From Blautia sp. (GTDB lineage Bacteria > Bacillota > Clostridia > Lachnospirales > Lachnospiraceae), in NCBI GenBank assembly GCA_017420455.1, contig JAFOJB010000365.1, positions 1 to 22,452 on the forward strand: DNA of 22,452 nt, read 5' to 3'. A program made the position numbers and the translations under genes. The notes under the pieces were generated by a model. That model saw only the letters and a list, made by a program, of their open reading frames with translations. It did no database searches and was not told the DNA's origin. The first letter of the stretch is position 1; each line of letters opens with the position of its first letter. Positions 1-7,272 of the stretch are shown piece after piece.

Positions 1-29
1 GACACATCAAAAAAACAGGAAAAGAGTTC

Positions 30-57
30 TTGACAATGCCTGAAAAACTGGTATACT
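30..57 (+). promoter_or_regulatory. Promoter of the sodium:solute symporter gene
   Basis: A -35 box TTGACA (30-35) and a -10 box TATACT (52-57) are separated by 16 bp, a near-consensus housekeeping promoter. The roughly 95-nt leader that follows carries several GCG-centred inverted segments, including AAAGCGT near 82 paired with ACGCTTT near 105, and a TTACA (121-125)/TGTAA (137-141) pair just before the ribosome binding site. These could be an operator or a leader hairpin, but I cannot name a regulator. Confidence 0.75.
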
Positions 58-159
58 AGTATTTGCGATTTAACACATAAAAGCGTAAAAGTTCATAGCG
101 TAACGCTTTAATGCGCTAAATTACAATAGTATGATATGTAAAACAGGAGGAACAAAAGA

Positions 160-1701
160 ATGGCGATCAAACTGACCTTGTTATTTGCTTTTTTTGCAGT
201 GATGGTGATAGTCGGGGTCCTTTCCAGAAAATCCGCGAAATCTGTGGAAGGCTTCGTCCTGGGCGGACGTAACGTGGGACCGTGGCTTACGGCCTTTGCT
301 TTTGGTACCTCTTATTTTTCAGCGGTTGTATTTGTCGGATATGCGGGACAGTTTGGCTGGAAATATGGTCTTGCCACCACCTGGGTCGGTATCGGAAACG
401 CCGTGATCGGCAGTCTTATGGCCTGGGTTATCCTTGGCAGAAGGACCCGTATCATGACCCATCACCTGGGCGCTGCTACCATGCCGGATTTCTTCGGCAA
501 GCGCTTCGACAGCAACGCTCTTCGGATTGCGGCTTCGGCGATTGCCTTCGTTTTCCTGATTCCCTATACCGCATCCCTCTACAACGGACTTTCCAGGCTT
601 TTCGGGATGGCTTTTGATATTCCGTACGCAGCCTGCGTGGTCATGATGGCGGCCCTGACAGGAGTGTACGTGATTCTGGGCGGCTACATGGCTACCGCCA
701 TCAACGATTTCATCCAGGGAATCATTATGATCTTCGGTATCGTCGCCGTAATCGGAGCCGTTCTGAACGGACAGGGCGGTTTTATGGCAGCTGTAGGAAA
801 GCTGGCGCAGTTTTCCAGCGACATTCCCATCACGGAGGGACAGCCGGGAGCCTTCACCTCCTTCTTCGGACCGGATCCTGCAAATCTGGTGGGTGTCGTC
901 ATACTGACATCCCTTGGTACCTGGGGACTTCCCCAGATGGTGCACAAATTCTATACCATCAAGAACGAGAAGGCTGTCAAGACCGGTACCGTGATCTCTA
1001 CGATCTTTGCCATTATCATCGCAGGCGGCTGCTATTTCCTGGGCGGTTTCGGAAGACTTTTTGACAATCCTTCCATCTATAATGCAAATGGAACCATTGC
1101 CTACGATGCGATCATTCCTTCCATGCTTTCTACACTGCCGGATATCCTCATCGGTGTTGTGGTCATCCTGGTGCTTTCCGCCTCCATGTCCACCCTGTCG
1201 TCTCTGGTGCTGACCTCCAGCTCCACCCTGACACTGGACTTCCTGAAGGGGAATTTCGTCAAGGATATGGACGAAAAACGGCAGCTGTTCATCATGCGGG
1301 TGCTCATCGTGTTCTTTATCGCGATCTCCGTCATCCTTGCCATCAAGCCGCCGACCTTCATCGCGCAGCTGATGGGTATTTCCTGGGGAGCTCTGGCCGG
1401 AGCCTTCCTTGCGCCTTTCTTATATGGGCTGTTCTGGAAAAAGACTTCCAAAGCTTCTGTATGGGCAAGCTTTATCGTGGGTGTCGGCATTACGGTCCTG
1501 AACATGTTTATCAAGTTCATCGCTTCTCCCATCAATGCCGGAGCGGCGGCCATGATCGCAGGCCTGATCGTGGTACCCATCGTAAGCATTGTGACGCCTT
1601 CTCCGAATAAGAAAATGGTGGACGAAGTCTTCGCCTGCTATGATGAAGAGGTATATGTAAAACGGAAAATCGCCCTGCCGGAGGAGGACAGGAATTATTG
1701 A
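160..1701 (+). CDS. Sodium:solute symporter (SSS/SLC5 family)
   Basis: This 513-residue integral membrane protein is a member of the solute:sodium symporter family, which uses the sodium gradient to import solutes such as proline, pantothenate, sugars or organic acids. The sequence shows about 12-13 hydrophobic segments, a GGRN motif after the first segment, and the family-typical GGYMATAINDFIQG stretch in the middle. The length is normal for the family. The ATG is chosen because AGGAGG stands 9-10 bases upstream and the first helix starts at once. It is monocistronic: its own promoter lies at 30-57 and a strong hairpin follows at 1755-1785. The substrate cannot be decided from sequence; the next operon handles amino acids, which only weakly suggests an amino acid or organic acid. 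Confidence 0.93.
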   Translation: MAIKLTLLFAFFAVMVIVGVLSRKSAKSVEGFVLGGRNVGPWLTAFAFGTSYFSAVVFVGYAGQFGWKYGLATTWVGIGNAVIGSLMAWVILGRRTRIMTHHLGAATMPDFFGKRFDSNALRIAASAIAFVFLIPYTASLYNGLSRLFGMAFDIPYAACVVMMAALTGVYVILGGYMATAINDFIQGIIMIFGIVAVIGAVLNGQGGFMAAVGKLAQFSSDIPITEGQPGAFTSFFGPDPANLVGVVILTSLGTWGLPQMVHKFYTIKNEKAVKTGTVISTIFAIIIAGGCYFLGGFGRLFDNPSIYNANGTIAYDAIIPSMLSTLPDILIGVVVILVLSASMSTLSSLVLTSSSTLTLDFLKGNFVKDMDEKRQLFIMRVLIVFFIAISVILAIKPPTFIAQLMGISWGALAGAFLAPFLYGLFWKKTSKASVWASFIVGVGITVLNMFIKFIASPINAGAAAMIAGLIVVPIVSIVTPSPNKKMVDEVFACYDEEVYVKRKIALPEEDRNY

Positions 1702-1719
1702 TCATAATGTTGACACATG

Positions 1720-1752
1720 CAGTCCCCGGCCAGTGAGACCGTGAACTGTAAC
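1720..1752 (+). repeat. Dispersed intergenic repeat, copy A
   Basis: This copy reads CAGTCC, then CAGTGAGACCGTGAACTG, then TAAC, starting 18 bases after the symporter stop codon. CAGT and ACTG at its ends can pair. The same core recurs at 8748-8779 and 18631-18660 and in weaker form at 21888-21917. It is not part of any reading frame I can support. Confidence 0.6.
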
Positions 1753-1754
1753 AA

Positions 1755-1793
1755 TGCGGGGACGCTGAGCAGCAGCGTCCCTGCATCTGTCTT
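1755..1793 (+). terminator. Strong hairpin after the symporter gene
   Basis: Positions 1755-1767 pair with 1773-1785 in a 13-bp stem (one G-T wobble) around the 5-nt loop AGCAG. The following TCTGTCTT is only moderately T-rich, so this is a probable rather than textbook rho-independent terminator. The tail runs into the -35 box of the next promoter. The left arm overlaps CGGGGAC (1757-1763), which could instead pair with GTCCCCG (1722-1728) around repeat copy A. Confidence 0.55.
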
Positions 1794-1820
1794 GACCGGA
1801 AATGGATATTTTATTATAAT
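1792..1820 (+). promoter_or_regulatory. Promoter of the ACT-azlCD operon
   Basis: TTGACC (1792-1797) and a perfect TATAAT (1815-1820) are separated by 17 bp. The operon's first ribosome binding site follows at about 1840-1845. Confidence 0.8.
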
Positions 1821-1858
1821 AAAGCAGTAAAATCCAGAAGAGGAGCATAAGTGGGAAT

Positions 1859-2287
1859 ATGATCAGACAGAATATCGTATTTGTGGAAAACAAAGCCGGA
1901 AGCCTGAAGAAGGTGACCGATCTTCTGAAGGCGGAAAGCATCAATATCTTTGCCTTTGCCTGCTTCGATACGCCGGAATTCGCCATTTTCAGAATGGTCT
2001 GCAATGCGCCGGAAAAGGCGGAGAGGATATTGAATGAGAAGGGGTATATGAACAGGATCACCTCCGTGATCGTGGTAAACCTGAAGGATGAGGTGGGACG
2101 ACTGGATGAACTGCTGGGGATTCTGGCAGAAAGAAATGTCAGCCTGAACTACATCTATACCTCTTTCCACCGTGAATCCCTGACCCCGGTGATCATCCTT
2201 CATTCCGAGGATCTTTTTGCCACGGAGAGCATACTTCAGGGAAATGGTTTTTCATTACTAAGCAGACTGGAGGACTTTGAAAAATAA
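1859..2287 (+). CDS. Tandem ACT-domain amino acid-binding protein
   Basis: This small soluble protein of 142 residues is built of two ACT-type ligand-binding halves. The first half (about residues 1-70) begins IVFVENKAGSLKKVTDLL and the second (about 71-142) begins VVNLKDEVGRLDELLGIL. Both show the beta strand, glycine turn and helix typical of ACT modules. Such stand-alone proteins are thought to sense amino acids but have no catalytic part. The gene is read from the promoter at 1792-1820 and ends directly against azlC, so an amino acid-responsive role linked to branched-chain amino acid export is a fair inference. The ATG at 1859 is used with AGGAG about 13 bases upstream; a GTG at 1851 is out of frame. 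Its direct ligand is unknown. Confidence 0.85.
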   Translation: MIRQNIVFVENKAGSLKKVTDLLKAESINIFAFACFDTPEFAIFRMVCNAPEKAERILNEKGYMNRITSVIVVNLKDEVGRLDELLGILAERNVSLNYIYTSFHRESLTPVIILHSEDLFATESILQGNGFSLLSRLEDFEK

Positions 2288-3013
2288 GTGAGTCATGAGA
2301 TGAACAGAACAACAGACAGAAAACAGGAGTTCCGAAGCGGACTGAAGGACGGAATTCCCATTGCGCTGGGCTATTTCGCGGTTTCCTTTACCTTTGGGAT
2401 CAAGGCGGTGGACGGAGGACTGTCCATCTGGCAGGCTGTCCTCATTTCCCTGACGAATCTGACTTCGGCCGGACAGTTTGCAGGGCTGGATATCATCATC
2501 GCCATGGGTTCTTACTGGGAGATGGCTCTGACGCAGCTTGTCATCAACCTGCGGTATTGCCTGATGTCCTTCTCCCTTTCCCAGAAGCTCCGGAGAGATG
2601 TGCCCTGGGTCCACCGGTTCTTCGTCTCCTTCGGGGTTACGGATGAGATCTTCGGAGTCAGTGCCTCAAGAGAGGGAAAGGTCCACCCCTTCTACAGCTA
2701 TGGAGCAATGTGTGTGGCTGTACCGGGATGGACGCTGGGAACGCTGGTCGGCGGCTTTTTTGGCAGTATCCTGCCGGAATTCATATTGAGCGCTCTTTCC
2801 GTGGCGATCTATGGAATGTTTCTGGCGGTCATCATTCCGCCGGCCAGGAAAGAGAAGGCTGTCCGTTTTGTGGTGATCGGCGCCATGGCTGTCAGCACTC
2901 TTTTTGCGGTGGTGCCTTTTCTGAAGAAGGTATCCTCCGGCTTTGTCATTATCATCACCACGCTTCTGGTGGCCGGAGCCGCCGCTTATCTGGCTCCGAT
3001 CAAGGAGGAATAA
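2288..3013 (+). CDS. azlC: Branched-chain amino acid exporter, large subunit AzlC
   Basis: This 241-residue membrane protein has the AzlC pattern: GIPIALGYFAVSFTFGI near the N-terminus, LTNLTSAGQFAGLDII and RYCLMSFSLSQKL in the first half, and a conserved FGVTDEIFGVS stretch. AzlC works with the small AzlD protein in the efflux of branched-chain amino acids and toxic analogues (established for the Bacillus and related LIV-E systems). The reading frame opens with GTG at 2288, directly after the ACT gene's stop codon; an ATG four codons later (2300) is an alternative. GGAGG at 2269-2273 is rather far from both, so translational coupling is likely. The azlD start follows 7 bases after the stop. 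Confidence 0.92.
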   Translation: MSHEMNRTTDRKQEFRSGLKDGIPIALGYFAVSFTFGIKAVDGGLSIWQAVLISLTNLTSAGQFAGLDIIIAMGSYWEMALTQLVINLRYCLMSFSLSQKLRRDVPWVHRFFVSFGVTDEIFGVSASREGKVHPFYSYGAMCVAVPGWTLGTLVGGFFGSILPEFILSALSVAIYGMFLAVIIPPARKEKAVRFVVIGAMAVSTLFAVVPFLKKVSSGFVIIITTLLVAGAAAYLAPIKEE

Positions 3014-3020
3014 TGCGCTT

Positions 3021-3338
3021 ATGGAACAGAATGTGTATCCTTATATTCTTGTAATGGCAGGTGTCACCTATCTCATCCGCATGCTTCCCATGGTGCTGTT
3101 CAAGAGAGAGATCCAGAGCACCTACGTAAAATCATTTCTTTACTATGTTCCCTATGCCTGCCTGGCGTCCATGACCTTCCCCGCCATTCTGACGGCAACC
3201 GGCAGCATCATTTCCGCCGTAGTCGGGTTCGGGGCAGCTGTGCTGGCAGCCTGTAAGGAAAAGAGCCTTCTTACGGTTGCGCTTATTGCCTGCGCCGCGG
3301 TCTTCATCACAGAGAGGGTCCTGCAGTTTGTGGTCTGA
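3021..3338 (+). CDS. azlD: Branched-chain amino acid exporter, small subunit AzlD
   Basis: This is a 105-residue hydrophobic protein with four likely membrane segments. It has the AzlD features TYLIRMLPMVLFKR near the N-terminus and YVPYACLASMTFPAIL in the middle. It pairs with AzlC to form the exporter. The frame is open further upstream inside azlC, but the ATG at 3021 is preferred: AGGAGG lies at 3003-3008, overlapping the end of azlC, and the family starts there. The gene is the last of the operon. Only 40 bp separate it from the convergent dapF, and I see no clear terminator hairpin in that gap. Confidence 0.9.
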   Translation: MEQNVYPYILVMAGVTYLIRMLPMVLFKREIQSTYVKSFLYYVPYACLASMTFPAILTATGSIISAVVGFGAAVLAACKEKSLLTVALIACAAVFITERVLQFVV

Positions 3339-3378
3339 AAAGGACAGGCAGATTCGGAAGGTATTTCTTTACTATGCT

Positions 3379-4236
3379 TCAGGACTGCTCCAGGAAGGAA
3401 AGATCGATCTCGCCGTGGAATACTTCCGTGGCGGGGCCGGTCATATAGAGCTGATTTTTACTGCGGTCCCATTCAATGGAAAGATCTCCGCCCAGCAGAT
3501 GAACAGTGACAGGAGAATCGCCGTCAACCAGCCCGTTTACGATGGCTGCGGCGGCACTTGCGCAGGCGCCGGTGCCGCAGGCCATGGTTTCTCCCGAACC
3601 CCGCTCCCACACCCGCATTTCCAGCGTGTGCCGGTCCAGAACCCTGATAAATTCCGTATTTACCCGGTCCGGGAAGAACGGGTGGTTTTCAAAGGAGGGC
3701 CCGATCTTTTCCAGGTCCAGAGTACTGACCTCCGGGAGAAATACCACGGCATGGGGATTTCCCATGGACACCCCTGTAAAATGATATTCTGTACCATCTG
3801 CGGTAATGGGGGTATCGATCGCTTTTTCAGTCCCGCAAAGAACCGGGATTTCTGCCGCCTCGAATACAGGAGCCCCCATATTGACGCGGACGGATGAAAC
3901 CTTTCCGTCCTGGACGGTCAGGTCCAGATATTTGATGCCGCTTTTTGTGGCGATGGAAAGAGTATTTTTATTCACAATTTTATGATCATATGCATATTTC
4001 GCGACACAGCGGATGCCATTCCCGCACATGGAGCCCTGGCTGCCGTCGAGATTATACATATCCATCTCACAGTCCGCCGTATCGGAGGGACAGATGAGAA
4101 TGAGCCCGTCGGAGCCGATGCCGAAATGGCGGTCGCTTACAAAGCGGGCAACAGCGGATGGGTTTTTTACGGTTTCCTCAAAACAGTTGACGTATACATA
4201 ATCATTTCCGATGCCGTGCATTTTTGTAAATTTCAT
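3379..4236 (-). CDS. dapF: Diaminopimelate epimerase
   Basis: DapF converts LL-diaminopimelate to meso-diaminopimelate, the last shared step before lysine synthesis and peptidoglycan cross-linking. The 285-residue protein starts MKFTKMHGIGNDYVY, the family N-terminus. Both catalytic cysteines are present: Cys71 in GSMCGNGIRC and Cys220 in MACGTGACA. The length is normal. The frame is open for 54 more codons upstream, but the start at 4236 is chosen because GGGAGG stands just before it, the family begins there, and the promoter's -10 box (4401-4406) would put the transcript start at or after the upstream ATG. A murE of meso-DAP type and a DapL-like aminotransferase occur further along. Confidence 0.96.
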   Translation of the reverse strand: MKFTKMHGIGNDYVYVNCFEETVKNPSAVARFVSDRHFGIGSDGLILICPSDTADCEMDMYNLDGSQGSMCGNGIRCVAKYAYDHKIVNKNTLSIATKSGIKYLDLTVQDGKVSSVRVNMGAPVFEAAEIPVLCGTEKAIDTPITADGTEYHFTGVSMGNPHAVVFLPEVSTLDLEKIGPSFENHPFFPDRVNTEFIRVLDRHTLEMRVWERGSGETMACGTGACASAAAAIVNGLVDGDSPVTVHLLGGDLSIEWDRSKNQLYMTGPATEVFHGEIDLSFLEQS

Positions 4237-4395
4237 AGAGCCTCCCATAGCGGCAGGAACCGTTCCCTGCACGGAAGAGGGCAGAAAAACGGCGCCTGGA
4301 ACGTTTTTTACCATGTGAACATTTTCGCAGGGGACAGTCAGAAAAAGTCCCTGCGGATCCGGAAAACAGGTCTTTTGTATTTTCCGGACATTTCC
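4237..4395 (-). promoter_or_regulatory. Structured 5' leader of dapF
   Basis: About 160 nt lie between the likely transcription start and the dapF ATG. In the transcript order I see TCCGGAAAA paired with TTTTCCGGA (9 bp, near 4388-4356), CGCAGGGAC paired with GTCCCCTGCG (one bulged C, near 4354-4327), and GCAGG with CCTGC (near 4278-4250), just before the ribosome binding site. This is enough structure for an attenuator or riboswitch-like control. I do not recognise the conserved core of the lysine riboswitch or of any other known class. Confidence 0.4.
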
Positions 4396-4400
4396 CATGT

Positions 4401-4430
4401 ATTATAGAATACAGAACGGTATATTAGCAA
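4401..4430 (-). promoter_or_regulatory. Promoter of dapF
   Basis: On the minus strand, TTGCTA (4430-4425) and TATAAT (4406-4401) are separated by 18 bp. The -35 box is identical to that of the divergent ABC transporter promoter, and 25 bp lie between the two -35 boxes. ATACCG occurs next to both, in opposite orientation, at 4417-4422 and 4448-4453. Confidence 0.65.
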
Positions 4431-4455
4431 GGTAAAGTTTTAAAAAAATACCGGA

Positions 4456-4490
4456 TTGCTATTGCAAATATGAATAAATATAATTATAAT
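4456..4490 (+). promoter_or_regulatory. Doubled, overlapping promoter of the ABC importer
   Basis: Two complete promoters are interleaved with a 6-bp offset. TTGCTA (4456-4461) pairs with TATAAT (4479-4484), and TTGCAA (4462-4467) pairs with TATAAT (4485-4490). Both spacers are 17 bp. The ribosome binding site of the binding protein gene (AAGGAG, about 4516-4522) follows. Confidence 0.7.
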
Positions 4491-4530
4491 GGGAAAAGCA
4501 TCAAAAATAACTACGAAGGAGATTACTATT

Positions 4531-5442
4531 ATGAAAAAAGTATTCGCAGCGTTTCTTGCTTCTGCACTTTGCCTCTCCGCAGCCGTGGTTCCTGCCATGG
4601 CAGAGGAGATCTCTACCGTTGCTCCCGGAAAGCTTACCGTCGCTACCAGTCCGGATTTCGCGCCTTATGAGTTCTACGCCATCGCAGAGGATGGAACTCC
4701 TTCCCTGGCAGGCTTTGACATGGCCCTTGCCCAGTATATCGCGGATTATCTGAAGCTGGAGCTTGAGGTAGTGACCGTGGATTTCGACGGTGTTCTTTCC
4801 GAGCTGCAGACAGGCTCCGTAGACCTCGGTATCGCAGGGCTTTCTCCGGACCCTGCACGGGAAGGGATCATGGATTTCTCTGATCTGTATTATATCGGCG
4901 GTCAGTCTCTGGTCACCACCACGGAGAAAGCGGATTCCATCACCTCTTTTGACGATATCAACAGCTCTGATTTCACCATCGGCGCCCAGACCGGTTCCAT
5001 TCAGCTGGACCTGGCAAACCAGTATACGCCGGATGCCAGCATCGTCTCCATGCCGAAGGTCACCGATATTGTCTCCGAGCTCCTGGCAGACAAGGAATAT
5101 GCGGCCTTTATCGAGACAGATGTCGCGAAATGCTATCAGAAGCTTCATCCGGAGCTTGCCATTGTACTGGATGTTCCCTACGAGCAGGCCGGCTCTGCCA
5201 TTGGCGTAAACAAAGGAAATGAAGCCCTTCTTGCAGCGGTCAACGAAGCGATCGCGGCTGCGAAGGAGGATGGCTCCATGCAGCAGTTCGTAGCGGACGC
5301 CAACGAGCTGGCAACCGGCGAGAAGTATGAAGGTCTTCTCGACGCACAGGAAGAGGTTCCTGCAGAAGAGGAAGCTCCTGCAGAAGAGGAAGCTCCCGCA
5401 GAAGAGGAAGCTGCCGCAGAAGAGGAAGCTCCCGCAGAATGA
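4531..5442 (+). CDS. Polar amino acid ABC transporter, substrate-binding protein
   Basis: This is an exported solute-binding protein of the family 3 type, 303 residues, which captures an amino acid-like ligand for the permease and ATPase downstream. Residues 1-24 form a signal peptide ending in AMA, cleaved before EE. The mature part opens KLTVATSPDFAPYEF, the family's first ligand-binding strand, and contains VDFDGVLSELQTGSVDLGIAGLSP and DFSDLYYIGGQSLV. There is no proper lipobox: the only signal-region cysteine (Cys14) is preceded by Leu, which is unusual for a Gram-positive binding protein. Residues 274-303 are five acidic hexads of EEAPAE type. The start at 4531 has AAGGAG upstream. A hairpin behind the gene probably keeps its expression above that of the permease. 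Confidence 0.93.
   Translation: MKKVFAAFLASALCLSAAVVPAMAEEISTVAPGKLTVATSPDFAPYEFYAIAEDGTPSLAGFDMALAQYIADYLKLELEVVTVDFDGVLSELQTGSVDLGIAGLSPDPAREGIMDFSDLYYIGGQSLVTTTEKADSITSFDDINSSDFTIGAQTGSIQLDLANQYTPDASIVSMPKVTDIVSELLADKEYAAFIETDVAKCYQKLHPELAIVLDVPYEQAGSAIGVNKGNEALLAAVNEAIAAAKEDGSMQQFVADANELATGEKYEGLLDAQEEVPAEEEAPAEEEAPAEEEAAAEEEAPAE
5350..5439 (+). repeat. 18-bp tandem repeat, five in-frame copies
   Basis: Five consecutive 18-bp units of GAAGCTCCCGCAGAAGAG type encode five hexapeptides: EEVPAE, EEAPAE, EEAPAE, EEAAAE and EEAPAE. They end exactly at the stop codon of the binding protein. Copy number could change without breaking the frame. Confidence 0.85.
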
Positions 5443-5533
5443 AAAGAGTGAACCGGGCAGTCATGGTAAAAAGCCCGGCTTCATGAGCAGACAGCAGAAT
5501 GGTCCGAAAAGGACCGTTATTGTAAGGCCTGGC

Positions 5534-5570
5534 AGGCCGGACAGCATTGTCTGTCCGGCCTTTCCTGTTT
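5534..5570 (+). terminator. Intra-operon hairpin after the binding protein gene
   Basis: AGGCCGGACAG (5534-5544) pairs perfectly with CTGTCCGGCCT (5551-5561) around a 6-nt loop, followed by TTCCTGTTT. It sits in the 279-bp gap between the binding protein and permease genes and looks like a partial terminator or mRNA-stabilising stem. A weaker stem, CCGGGC (5453-5458) with GCCCGG (5473-5478), precedes it. No gene is visible in the gap. Confidence 0.65.
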
Positions 5571-5721
5571 ATACTCGCGGACGGATTTACCCTCCGTCTA
5601 CAGTTCTTCCCTGCGGTATATACAGTATAACACAAAGAATGGATTCCGGATCGGGCGGCGTCTTAAACGGCGGCGGGCCTGCAGGGAAATCCATGAGCAT
5701 CTGTTTTTTAAGGAGCATGAT

Positions 5722-6507
5722 ATGAAAAGTTTTATCCGTCTGGAAAATTTTCCGGTCGTTATGAAATACTGGCAGCTGTTCTTACAGGGAATCCTGGTCA
5801 CCGTGCTGCTGTCTGTGAGTACGGTTGTGATCGGATTTGTGCTGGCAATGGTGCTGGCGATCATGCGTATGTCTACGATACGCCCATTCTATTCCCTTGG
5901 TCTTGACAAGGATGGACATGAAAAGGAATACGGGATCGGGCATACGATCAGTAAATTCAATCCGGTTTCCTTTCTTGCCACGGCTTATGTGGAAATCCTC
6001 CGGTCTACCCCGGTCATCGTACAGGTATTCATCATCTATTATGGAGTGTTCGGCCTGATCAAGCTGCCCTCCTTTGCCATGTTCGGCTTCATCAAATTCG
6101 ACCGCTTTTTTCCGGGCGTCGTTGCGCTGGGAATGAACTCCGGCGCCTATCTGTGCGAGATCATCCGCTCCGGGATCCAGTCGGTGGACGGAGGCCAGAC
6201 AGAAGCAGCAAGGTCCCTGGGAATGAGCTCCGTGCAGAATCTCCGCTACATCATCCTGCCTCAGGCCATCAAAAATATCCTTCCGGCCATAGCCAACGAG
6301 TTCGTTGTCATCATAAAGGAATCGGCCATCACCTATACGATCGGTGTGCAGGACATCATGTCTGCTGTAAATGCGGTAAAGGGAGCAACCTTTATCATTA
6401 CGGAACCGCTGCTTGTTGCCACAGCCATATATTTCTGCCTGTGTTTCCCAACATCCAAGCTGATCGCGTATTTTGAAAGGAAGATGAGACGTGGAGACAA
6501 GAGATAA
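5722..6507 (+). CDS. Polar amino acid ABC transporter, permease
   Basis: This 261-residue inner subunit forms the membrane channel of the importer. It shows the HisM/GlnP pattern: a first helix at about residues 22-48, [11 protein letters not shown] at 91-101, [15 protein letters not shown] at 141-155, and the ATPase-contacting EAA loop [10 protein letters not shown] at 161-170 followed by [12 protein letters not shown] charged stretch of about 20 residues (62-80, [10 protein letters not shown] and on) sits in the loop after the first helix and looks like an insertion relative to typical family members. AAGGAG stands 6 bases before the ATG. The 3' end overlaps the ATPase gene by 17 bp, so the two are translationally coupled. 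Confidence 0.94.
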   Translation: MKSFIRLENFPVVMKYWQLFLQGILVTVLLSVSTVVIGFVLAMVLAIMRMSTIRPFYSLGLDKDGHEKEYGIGHTISKFNPVSFLATAYVEILRSTPVIVQVFIIYYGVFGLIKLPSFAMFGFIKFDRFFPGVVALGMNSGAYLCEIIRSGIQSVDGGQTEAARSLGMSSVQNLRYIILPQAIKNILPAIANEFVVIIKESAITYTIGVQDIMSAVNAVKGATFIITEPLLVATAIYFCLCFPTSKLIAYFERKMRRGDKR

Positions 6508-7270
6508 CGTACTGATCCGTGTGAAGGATCTGAAAAAATACTATAATCGCGGCGCCATAAAAGCTCTGGACGGAATCACAGTGGATATCAACAAAGGGGA
6601 CGTGATGGCGGTCATCGGGCCTTCCGGCTCCGGAAAATCCACCTTCCTCAGAAGCCTCAATCTTCTGGAACAGCCTACCGGCGGAAATATCGAGTTTGAC
6701 GGCGTGGATATCACAAAGAAAAAGATTCCCGGACCTGATGGCAGAATGGTCAGGATGAATATCGATATACATCGTCAGAAAATGGGAATGGTCTTCCAGC
6801 ATTTCAATCTGTTTCCTCATAAGACCATTCTGGATAATATGACGCTTGCGCCGATGAAGGTGAAGAATATCCCCAGAGGCCAGGCGGAGGAAAAAGCTCT
6901 GCAGCTGCTTGACAGAGTAGGCCTGAAGGATCGGGCTTCGGCTTATCCCATCCAGCTTTCCGGCGGGCAGAAGCAGCGTGTCGCCATCGTAAGGGCACTG
7001 GCGATGGAGCCGGAGGTCATGCTTTTTGACGAACCCACCTCCGCCCTGGACCCGGCGATGGTGGGGGAGGTTCTGGATGTTATGAAGGAGCTTGCTCAGG
7101 CGGGAATGACGATGATCTGCGTGACGCACGAAATGGGCTTTGCCCGGGAAGTGGGAAACCGCGTCCTCTTTCTGGCGGACGGCCGTCTTCTGGAGCAGGG
7201 ACCGCCTTCGGAGATGTTTGACCATCCGCAGAATGCAAGGCTTCAGGATTTCCTGAGTAAGGTGCTGTAA
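6491..7270 (+). CDS. Polar amino acid ABC transporter, ATP-binding protein
   Basis: This 259-residue protein is the ATPase that drives the importer. Visible motifs are the Walker [10 protein letters not shown] (43-51), the Q-loop FQHFNLFPH (102-110), the signature LSGGQKQR (156-163), Walker B VMLFDEP (176-182) and the switch-region His in VTHEMGFA. About ten extra residues, around [12 protein letters not shown] (79-90), separate the first sheet from the Q-loop; a similar insert is seen in some clostridial GlnQ-like proteins. The start is GTG at 6491, inside the permease gene, with AAGGAAG about 8 bases upstream. The amidohydrolase start follows 2 bases after the stop codon. Confidence 0.95.
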   Translation: METRDNVLIRVKDLKKYYNRGAIKALDGITVDINKGDVMAVIGPSGSGKSTFLRSLNLLEQPTGGNIEFDGVDITKKKIPGPDGRMVRMNIDIHRQKMGMVFQHFNLFPHKTILDNMTLAPMKVKNIPRGQAEEKALQLLDRVGLKDRASAYPIQLSGGQKQRVAIVRALAMEPEVMLFDEPTSALDPAMVGEVLDVMKELAQAGMTMICVTHEMGFAREVGNRVLFLADGRLLEQGPPSEMFDHPQNARLQDFLSKVL

Positions 7271-7272
7271 GG

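Noticed and set aside
4237..4395. Lysine riboswitch upstream of dapF
   Set aside because: The leader is structured and the gene is a plausible target, but I cannot find the conserved L-box core segments. Kept only as an unidentified leader.
4237..4398. N-terminal extension of DapF by 54 codons
   Set aside because: The upstream ATG has no ribosome binding site and lies at or before the expected transcript start. The family begins at MKFTKMHG, preceded by GGGAGG.
5572..5721. Separate promoter for the permease gene near TATACAGTATAAC
   Set aside because: A -10-like sequence exists, but no acceptable -35 box at 16-18 bp. Partial readthrough of the hairpin explains expression as well.
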